Below are positions 20,201 to 20,927 of a stretch of 20,927 nucleotides of DNA, one piece after another. The position numbers were made by a program, and so were the translations under genes. The stretch's first letter is position 1. The number at the start of each line of letters is the position of its first letter. The notes beneath the pieces were generated by a model that worked only from the letters and a program-made list of their open reading frames with translations, was not told where the DNA came from and ran no database searches. Origin of the DNA: Ophiothrix spiculata (Eukaryota > Echinodermata > Ophiuroidea > Amphilepidida > Ophiotrichidae); NCBI GenBank assembly GCA_000969725.1, contig JXSR01S018446.1; one strand, 5' to 3'.

Positions 20201-20524
20201 ACGATAACGTTTTTGCAAAACCCATGAAAAAAAGTTCAAAAGTTATCGCCATGATCGCACATTTGTTTTTAATGGTCAAAATTTCAGTTCAAGTGGCAGA
20301 CCAAGTTCCACCAACAATATCACCATGCCCCTCTGATATGACTATCTCATCTACCCAAGCGACATGGACCAACTTAACAGCTACGGACAATGTTGACACC
20401 TCTCCTCAAGTGTCATGTAGCCCGCCCTCTGGGTCGACATTCCAATTAGGCGTAACACCTATAATTTGTACAGCAACTGATGCTACAGGAAACAGAGCAG
20501 CCTGCAGTTTTACGGTGACTCGTA
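2236..20524 (+). CDS. Hyalin-like multi-HYR gene fragment, 17 HYR exons plus a possible linker exon
   Basis: This entry spans the whole visible part of one gene; the exons are listed separately. Each of 17 exons encodes one HYR domain of 73 to 81 residues with four cysteines, a Trp about 13 residues after the first Cys, a DN motif, a CxPPSG motif and a C-terminal CxFxVT strand. HYR domains have an immunoglobulin-like fold and occur in echinoderm hyalin, an extracellular adhesion protein of the embryonic hyaline layer, and in vertebrate SVEP1 and SRPX. All introns are phase 1 with GT..AG ends, so the exons join in one frame. No signal peptide, transmembrane segment, start codon or terminal stop exon is visible, so both ends lie outside. 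Whether the protein is pure HYR, as hyalin largely is, or also carries EGF or sushi domains cannot be seen. Confidence 0.88.
2278..3093 (+). other. intron between linker exon and HYR exon 1
   Basis: Holds the 510-base TA-flanked element at 2368-2877. The remainder is AT-rich with no other recognisable structure. It is an intron only if the linker exon is real; otherwise it is simply upstream of HYR exon 1. Confidence 0.5.
2368..2877. mobile_element. short Tc1/mariner-like MITE, TA-flanked
   Basis: The left end cactggcggtcaaaagtg and the right end, read inversely cacaggcggtcataaggg, match at most positions over about 25 bases. Both sides are flanked by TA (2366-2367 and 2878-2879). The tggcggtcaaaag style of end is typical of Tc1-like elements. 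No transposase is visible; the open frames inside, including 2646-2858 (-), have no transposase motif. It is probably an internally deleted derivative. Confidence 0.72.
3094..3312 (+). CDS. HYR domain exon 1 (degenerate)
   Basis: Exon of 219 bases after acceptor caacag, ending at donor gtaaca (3313). It encodes 73 residues, the shortest domain of the array. The four Cys are at about residues 9, 38, 55 and 67, with Trp at 22. CSPPPETIFPFG replaces the usual CxPPSGxxFPxG, and the DN motif that normally follows the Trp-Pro segment is missing (SPSSYNFPF instead). CNAS at about 55-58 is an N-glycosylation sequon. It is the most diverged member, and its 3' end and donor are repeated in the intron that follows. 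Confidence 0.85.
3290..3640. repeat. degenerate tandem repeat containing copies of exon 1's 3' end and donor
   Basis: The block aaatgcatgttaaatacggg recurs at about 3337, 3431, 3519 and 3603. The block cttttacagttataatag, which at exon 1 is the final 18 coding bases, recurs at about 3472-3489 and 3561-3578. The first intronic copy keeps a GT donor (ggtaac); the second has gat (gataac). A longer segment (gtgttttcaaa through acaactttttt) appears at about 3390 and again at about 3660. Units are roughly 84-94 bases. Confidence 0.85.
3918..4040 (+). mobile_element. tRNA-derived SINE-like remnant
   Basis: TAGCGCAGCGG at 3928-3938 matches the RNA polymerase III A box (TRGCNNAGYGG). GGTTAGATTTC at 3974-3984 matches the B box (GGTTCRANNCC) at 9 of 11 positions. 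The spacing of 46 bases between starts is tRNA-like. The cloverleaf is too degenerate for a functional tRNA. The 3' limit is not clear and may run to about 4115. Confidence 0.6.
4205..4897 (+). mobile_element. dead LINE 3' end (CR1/Jockey-like reverse transcriptase C-terminus)
   Basis: The frame from about 4210 encodes a conserved non-LTR reverse transcriptase tail: KWDTKVTSMCTKASRRLFML, then VRPLLE, a TAG stop at 4369-4371, and IQKRACRIILGFEYTSYD. Near 4485-4515 the frame shifts, and the C-terminal sequence continues as SRREEHCLKFACSLSKSA, then LLPPRRIEIHGRKL and LPARTLRFSRSP, stopping at 4681-4683. The 3' end has aataaat and a (TCTGAA)n tail at about 4873-4897, typical of LINE 3' microsatellite ends. 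It is 5' truncated, with one in-frame stop and at least one frameshift, so it is inactive. Confidence 0.85.
4873..4897. repeat. (TCTGAA)n LINE tail
   Basis: About four units of atctga/tctgaa directly after aataaatc. It marks the 3' end of the LINE copy and lies about 45 bases upstream of HYR exon 2. Confidence 0.85.
4907..4913 (+). promoter_or_regulatory. candidate branch point TACTAAC for HYR exon 2
   Basis: A perfect tactaac with the branch A at 4912, 30 bases upstream of the acceptor AG (4941-4942), a normal distance. It sits between the LINE tail and the exon. The polypyrimidine tract that follows is weak. Confidence 0.6.
4943..5164 (+). CDS. HYR domain exon 2
   Basis: Exon of 222 bases, acceptor caaacag and donor gtaaga (5165). 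It encodes 74 residues starting DNVAPTITCPPD, with Cys at about 9, 39, 56 and 68, Trp at 22, SDN at 28-30 and CSPPSGSSFPGG from 39. This is a nearly canonical HYR domain. The usual GN before the last Cys is TNSDMC here. A LINE remnant ends only about 45 bases upstream of the acceptor, so this intron's 3' splice region has been reshaped by an insertion. Confidence 0.94.
5165..5610 (+). other. intron 2
   Basis: 446 bases of AT-rich sequence. I see no repeat, RNA gene or further exon in it. Confidence 0.8.
5611..5832 (+). CDS. HYR domain exon 3
   Basis: Exon of 222 bases, acceptor tttttgtgtag and donor gtagta (5833), the latter weaker than the common gtaag form. It contains no in-frame ATG, so a simple ATG-to-stop scan misses it. 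The phase 1 reading gives 74 residues: DNTNPTITCPAD, then TWPEPGATDNLD, CFPRSGSSFPNGQTP and a C-terminal CSFTVTI. All four Cys and the Trp are present. RSG in place of PSG is the main departure from consensus. The opposite strand is also open across it but has no recognisable product. Confidence 0.93.
5833..6649 (+). other. intron 3
   Basis: 817 bases of AT-rich sequence with a few loose catcat runs near 6120-6150. No mobile element or extra exon is recognised. Confidence 0.8.
6650..6877 (+). CDS. HYR domain exon 4
   Basis: Exon of 228 bases, acceptor ttcaaatag and donor gtatgt (6878). It encodes 76 residues: DSEKEDPTITCPAD, TWLKPAVTDNID, CIPDSGSLFQAG and CSFGVTV. All four Cys and the Trp are kept. 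The N-terminal linker is two residues longer than in exons 2 and 3. GNST just before the third Cys is a potential N-glycosylation site. PDSG replaces PPSG. Confidence 0.94.
7276..7604. mobile_element. MITE with about 45-base terminal inverted repeats
   Basis: The left end (ttatatcattcataaata followed by gttcattgattggttaaa) is matched by the inverse of the right end at about 7558-7604 (ttaaccaatcaatgaac through aataaatgatataa), with a few mismatches and small gaps. The interior is about 235 bases without coding sequence. The target duplication is unclear in the AT-rich flanks. Confidence 0.75.
7609..7792. mobile_element. foldback element, near-perfect long hairpin
   Basis: The arms at 7641-7695 and 7709-7764 are almost perfect inverse copies, with shared blocks such as gaactggagggcgtgaggta, and a loop of about 13 bases. 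Weaker complementarity extends outward through gggatct/agatccc to aaatattt at 7609 and 7792. It has no coding capacity. Such a sequence forms a strong hairpin in DNA or RNA. Confidence 0.85.
8196..8420 (+). CDS. HYR domain exon 5
   Basis: Exon of 225 bases, acceptor gacacag and donor gtaatg (8421). It encodes 75 residues: DQEMPRITCPSD, SWNNPAVSDN, CTPPSGTTFPLE and, at the end, AAGNTAMCQFDVFV. The four Cys and the Trp are conserved. The last strand (QFDVFV) departs from the usual SFTVTV. The TQVSW-like stretch (QQVSW) groups it with exons 6, 7 and 9. Confidence 0.94.
8421..9316 (+). other. intron 5
   Basis: Contains dispersed repeat copy B at 9117-9250. The part before it is unassigned and may belong to the same element, since the left limit is not seen. 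A short ccaccaccacc run lies at about 9212-9228. No further exon is recognised. Confidence 0.75.
9117..9250. repeat. dispersed repeat copy B
   Basis: Same orientation and block order as 1-183, with a deletion of roughly 30 bases in the left part. It has ctaaccccaccttag at 9122, cagttgcttttgcg at 9158 and a tagacgagggttaa end. Sharing between two places 9 kb apart indicates an interspersed repeat, probably an old mobile element. Confidence 0.65.
9317..9541 (+). CDS. HYR domain exon 6
   Basis: Exon of 225 bases, acceptor cttgtacag and donor gtaagt (9542). It encodes 75 residues: DQMAPPITCPPD, NQVSWTTPIAFDAVD, CDPPSGTIFPIGQTT and NACSFTVTI. All four Cys and the Trp are present. The DN motif after the first strand is changed to DAVDPNP. 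SSGFSN replaces the usual AGN before the last Cys. A foldback repeat begins about 20 bases after this exon's donor. Confidence 0.94.
9542..10465 (+). other. intron 6
   Basis: The first 260 bases are occupied by a nested inverted repeat. The rest, about 9820-10465, is unassigned and shows no exon or repeat. Confidence 0.8.
9563..9800. mobile_element. nested inverted-repeat (foldback) element
   Basis: The inner arms at 9653-9684 and 9690-9721 are 32 bases each with two mismatches and a five-base loop. The outer arms at about 9563-9596 and 9768-9800 (taagaaagttgtatctgcaa against the inverse of ttgcagatatgactttctt) match with few mismatches. The middle portions have diverged or been replaced. 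The left arm starts about 20 bases after the exon 6 donor. Confidence 0.82.
10466..10690 (+). CDS. HYR domain exon 7
   Basis: Exon of 225 bases, acceptor tgcaacag and donor gtaaga (10691). It encodes 75 residues: DQKKPQISCPAN, TQVSWPDLFVSDDLD, CIPSSGYRFFSEGDN and AGNAGSCSFTVTV. The usual N of DN is D (SDDLD). The SGYRxFxEGxN segment is shared only with exon 9, which suggests those two are closer relatives. Two other frames are also open here; only this frame carries the HYR motifs and the phase 1 splice sites. Confidence 0.94.
   Translation: MRRSHKYHVQRISSLQRRRFRGPISSYQTILTRLWLCRVSHPRGIDFLAKVIILSNALLLMMLGTPGLVHSPLP
10691..11364 (+). other. intron 7
   Basis: 674 bases of AT-rich DNA with short A and T runs and a small cacgttaa..gagtaacgtg inverted pair near 11130. 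No mobile element or exon is recognised. Confidence 0.8.
11365..11592 (+). CDS. HYR domain exon 8
   Basis: Exon of 228 bases, acceptor catcaacag and donor gtaagt (11593). It encodes 76 residues: DTDREIPIVICPVS, TWPQPVVSDNID, CVPASGTTFQTGQTT and CSFRVNL. The four Cys and the Trp are conserved. The first CP is followed by VSFST rather than the usual PADI or PSDI. PASG replaces PPSG, and the terminal strand RVNL differs from TVTV. Confidence 0.93.
12226..12292. repeat. GT-rich low-complexity tract
   Basis: The plus strand is nearly free of A and C, with repeated tgtgtg and ggtggt units (ggttctggggtggggttgg, gtttgtgtgtt). A frame through it (12092-12313) is open but low-complexity and not credible as a gene. 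Confidence 0.75.
12371..12394. repeat. (GATT)n short tandem repeat
   Basis: About six units of gatt with ggttgatt variants, shortly before exon 9. A simple repeat. Confidence 0.8.
12450..12674 (+). CDS. HYR domain exon 9
   Basis: Exon of 225 bases, acceptor ttaaaacag and donor gtaaga (12675). It encodes 75 residues: DMEKPRITCPPS, TQVSWPNPTVSDNV, CNPPSGYRSFVEGQN and FCRFTVTV. All four Cys and the Trp are present. It shares the unusual SGYRxFxEGxNxVxC segment with exon 7, although exon 8 between them lacks it. Confidence 0.94.
12675..13875 (+). other. intron 9
   Basis: Contains the small hairpin element at 13565-13686. An open frame at 13145-13384 has no domain and no HYR motif. The remaining approximately 1 kb is AT-rich and unassigned. 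Confidence 0.78.
13565..13686. mobile_element. small foldback/MITE-like hairpin
   Basis: cagaaatccagagta at 13596-13610 and tactctggatttttg at 13641-13655 form inverse arms. Complementarity extends outward with mismatches through the aatattttttt blocks to ggcc/ggcac ends. The loop is about 30 bases. No coding sequence. Confidence 0.6.
13876..14106 (+). CDS. HYR domain exon 10
   Basis: Exon of 231 bases, acceptor cattctcag and donor gtaagg (14107). It encodes 77 residues: DITRPIITCPAPD, QQGLTTWPDPQVSDNLD, CNPFSGSKFTGTET and CAFTVNS. The extra length lies between the first Cys and the Trp, where TNQQGL adds residues. PFSG replaces PPSG, and the last strand VNS is atypical. The donor can pair with a ccttac copy 20 bases downstream (see findings). 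Confidence 0.93.
14107..14881 (+). other. intron 10
   Basis: Starts with three ccttac/taacctta repeats that can pair with the donor and contains the MITE at 14343-14660. The remainder is AT-rich and unassigned. Confidence 0.78.
14343..14660. mobile_element. MITE with about 37-base terminal inverted repeats
   Basis: The left arm 14343-14379 (tatatgtgatg, cctcactctgaaaagaggg) is matched by the inverse of the right arm 14624-14660 (ccccctctttcggagtaag, ccatcacatata) with a few mismatches. The interior is about 240 bases without recognisable coding sequence. Confidence 0.75.
14882..15106 (+). CDS. HYR domain exon 11 (intermediate between the two subfamilies)
   Basis: Exon of 225 bases, acceptor attttcag and donor gtatgt (15107). 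It encodes 75 residues: ADQTPPTITCPTN, TWTNPRASDNID, CNPPSGSSFNLPVNT and CLFTVTR. Like exons 1-10 it has TITCP with no inserted residue. Like exons 12-17 it has TATWTNP, a xLPVxT segment and a TVTRG end. The split first codon is Ala (g|cg) instead of the Asp used in exons 2-10. Confidence 0.95.
15107..16049 (+). other. intron 11
   Basis: Contains a short hairpin, ctagaaagcca at 15198-15208 with tggctttctag at 15280-15290. A purine-rich stretch at about 15715-15790, whose opposite strand carries an aataaag-like signal, might be an old antisense retroelement end, but no protein similarity supports this. No exon is seen. Confidence 0.72.
16050..16292 (+). CDS. HYR domain exon 12 (longest)
   Basis: Exon of 243 bases, acceptor tttctaccag and donor gtaagg (16293). 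It encodes 81 residues. DQGATVDNIPP is a longer N-terminal linker than in any other exon, followed by TITKCPANMT (an NMT sequon), TWTKPTAIDNVD, CNPSSGSSFPLPV and CAAIDAAGNIATC. It is the first member with an extra residue between Thr and the first CP. It is closest to exon 13, sharing DNVDNAPQV and the CAAID..AGNIATC block. Confidence 0.95.
16293..17009 (+). other. intron 12
   Basis: An inverted repeat links about 16297-16319 (starting at the donor) with about 16519-16541: gtcactagactt and its inverse aagtctagtgac. An AT repeat near 16600-16625 (tatataatatattgtg) is low complexity. Nothing else is recognised. Confidence 0.75.
17010..17243 (+). CDS. HYR domain exon 13
   Basis: Exon of 234 bases, acceptor gttgtag and donor gtaatg (17244). 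It encodes 78 residues: EKSDNVAPTITSCPGD, SWTNPTATDNVDNAP, CSPTSGSVFTLPV and CAAIDEAGNIATC. All four Cys and the Trp are conserved. It is a close paralogue of exon 12. The split first codon gives Glu (g|aa). A foldback repeat starts within about 15 bases of its donor. Confidence 0.95.
17244..18038 (+). other. intron 13
   Basis: The foldback element 17256-17463 occupies the 5' part. A small inverted pair, tttggtacc at 17847 and ggtaccaaa at 17869, lies further down. The rest is AT-rich and unassigned. Confidence 0.78.
17256..17463. mobile_element. foldback element next to the exon 13 donor
   Basis: Left blocks catcatgccttgc, aatgggata and ttttgtaca at about 17277-17315 are matched inversely by right blocks tgtacaaaa, tatcccatt and gcaaggcatgat at about 17400-17440. 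Weaker complementarity extends inward to about 17350 and outward to both limits. There is no coding sequence of its own. Confidence 0.8.
18039..18272 (+). CDS. HYR domain exon 14 (Trp replaced by Tyr)
   Basis: Exon of 234 bases, acceptor tactgcag and donor gttagt (18273), the only non-gta donor of the array. It encodes 78 residues: EQRDTEAPRIVSCPSN, TYPNPAATDNVD, CSPPSGSAFTLPT and CEFTVTR. The Trp found in every other domain is Tyr here. A second AG a few bases downstream (18046-18047) would also keep the phase if used (a difference of nine bases), so the exact 5' edge is slightly uncertain. Confidence 0.92.
18273..18575 (+). other. intron 14
   Basis: 303 bases. Its last approximately 85 bases (from about 18489) form the upstream part of the duplicated unit shared with intron 15. 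The rest is AT-rich. Confidence 0.85.
18576..18812 (+). CDS. HYR domain exon 15
   Basis: Exon of 237 bases, acceptor ggttttcag and donor gtaggt (18813). It encodes 79 residues: VQAADQIPPTLASCPSD, TSTQATWNNPTATDNVD, CSPPSGSTFQLGATP and CSFTVTR. All hallmarks are present. With about 80 bases of intron before it, it forms a tandem duplicate of the exon 16 unit, and its 3' half is nearly identical to that of exon 17. Confidence 0.96.
19091..19327 (+). CDS. HYR domain exon 16
   Basis: Exon of 237 bases, acceptor ggttttcag and donor gtaagt (19328). It encodes 79 residues: VQAADQVPPTLASCPSD, TSTQATWTNPTATDNVD, CNPQSGTTFTSTVTT and CSFTVTR. The 5' half is nearly identical to exon 15, while the 3' half is clearly different (PQSG, TSTVTTVTC). 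The change falls near the DNVD codons. The opposite strand is open across most of it but encodes nothing recognisable. Confidence 0.96.
19338..19618. mobile_element. inverted-repeat element next to the exon 16 donor
   Basis: The left arm (gaatgctttcc, caaagtaaaaacgcagtatc) starts at about 19340, and its inverse lies at about 19570-19618 (gcacatactgcggttttactt through gggaagcattttaa in blocks), with an insertion of about 11 bases between blocks. The interior is about 180 bases. No coding sequence. Confidence 0.7.
20005..20115 (-). other. possible coding remnant on the opposite strand
   Basis: On the minus strand a 36-codon frame is open from about 20115 to a TAG at 20005-20007. It reads EKVEVTQRPNVFSSRFWHPA and then ILDKRIHELEKT. 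It is GC-richer than the surrounding intron and has a balanced, protein-like composition with a charged helical end. No ATG, family motif or confident splice site is seen. It may be a fragment of a mobile-element protein, or chance. Confidence 0.25.
20288..20524 (+). CDS. HYR domain exon 17
   Basis: Exon of 237 bases, acceptor aaatttcag and donor gtaagt (20525). It encodes 79 residues: VQVADQVPPTISPCPSD, TSTQ-like STQATWTNLTATDNVD, CSPPSGSTFQLGVTP and ACSFTVTR. Pro becomes Leu after WTN, which creates an NLT sequon. It ends in a rather than g, so the next split codon starts with A; the following exon is outside the window. It shares its 5' half with exon 16 and its 3' half with exon 15. Confidence 0.96.
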
Positions 20525-20927
20525 GTAAGTCATATTTGACTATCTTGTAGTGAAAGAAATATTAACAAAATTTGTCAATTCTACTTTTCTCCAATGAAAA
20601 TGCTTGAGCTGCTAAAGTTGATTTCACTTTTTGTCTCGCCTGAAAATTTTCAGAAAGAGACATAGCAATGCAATTTTCTGTCCGCCGTCCGCCGTCCGCC
20701 GTCCAGAGCGTATCTTGAAAACCGCATGCCCTACGTTGATTATATTTGGGGACTAGGTAGACCTGGTGCCGATCTAGTTCCAGCAACATTTTCGTCGCAA
20801 AATATGCTAATTAAGTACCTAATTTGCATAATTTATGCGTAAAATGCTTTAAATGGCATATTTTACAAACCGTGCACCCTACATTCATGGGTTAAGGTCT
20901 CAAATTGTTCGTCTTGGACCAGCGATC
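20525..20927. other. start of the intron after HYR exon 17
   Basis: Begins with a perfect gtaagt donor, runs through about 85 bases of AT-rich sequence and then into a GC-richer dispersed repeat that reaches the window edge. The next exon is not in the window. Confidence 0.8.
20610..20927. repeat. unclassified dispersed repeat with (GTCCGCC)n and internal duplication
   Basis: Contains three and a half units of the heptamer gtccgcc at about 20680-20704. Two related segments follow: one starting aaaccgcatgccctacgttg (about 20719) and one starting aaaccgtgcaccctacattc (about 20868), each running on to a tgg(t/a)(g/c)c(c/a)(g/a)(a/c)gatc-like end. The internal repetition and composition differ sharply from the neighbouring intron. 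It is truncated by the window edge. Confidence 0.6.

Larger units (their letters stand above)
19328..20287 (+). other. intron 16
   Basis: Contains the inverted-repeat element 19338-19618 and a GC-richer antisense-open patch at 20005-20115. The remainder is AT-rich. Its 3' end does not resemble the intron tails before exons 15 and 16. Confidence 0.78.

Overview
The window looks like genomic DNA of a marine invertebrate deuterostome, most likely an echinoderm; a hemichordate or cephalochordate cannot be excluded. The base composition is AT-rich. The only recognisable host coding sequence is a series of short exons, each encoding one HYR (hyalin repeat) domain, separated by introns of 278 to 1,630 bases with GT..AG ends. 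No bacterial, plastid or viral gene organisation is visible.

The backbone is one plus-strand gene fragment. A possible 42-base linker exon (2236-2277) is followed by 17 HYR exons: 3094-3312, 4943-5164, 5611-5832, 6650-6877, 8196-8420, 9317-9541, 10466-10690, 11365-11592, 12450-12674, 13876-14106, 14882-15106, 16050-16292, 17010-17243, 18039-18272, 18576-18812, 19091-19327 and 20288-20524. Every exon is a multiple of three and both flanking introns interrupt a codon after its first base (class 1-1). The exons can therefore be spliced, skipped or duplicated without changing frame. Neither the start nor the end of the gene is in the window. The product would be a secreted or cell-surface protein with tandem HYR domains, like echinoderm hyalin, or the HYR block of a larger mosaic adhesion protein.

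The array has two layers. HYR exons 1-10 are diverged from one another and end in forms such as TVTVG. Exons 12-17 carry an extra residue before the first CP pair (TxCP) and end in TVTRG or TVTKG; exon 11 is intermediate. Exons 15 and 16, together with about 80 bases of upstream intron, are a recent tandem duplication, and exon 17 is a mosaic of the two.

The introns hold many mobile-element remnants: a 1.25 kb TA-flanked element with long terminal inverted repeats (799-2050), a 510-base TA-flanked element (2368-2877), a tRNA-derived SINE (about 3918-4040), a dead LINE 3' end with a TCTGAA tail (about 4205-4897), several foldback elements (7276-7604, 7609-7792, 9563-9800, 13565-13686, 14343-14660, 17256-17463, 19338-19618), and unclassified dispersed repeats (1-183 with 9117-9250; 20610-20927). 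Several inverted-repeat arms begin within 25 bases of an HYR exon donor. I found no system I would call a new machinery. The most unusual signals are splice-site related: an exon tail plus donor repeated inside its own intron, and donors lying in or beside inverted repeats.
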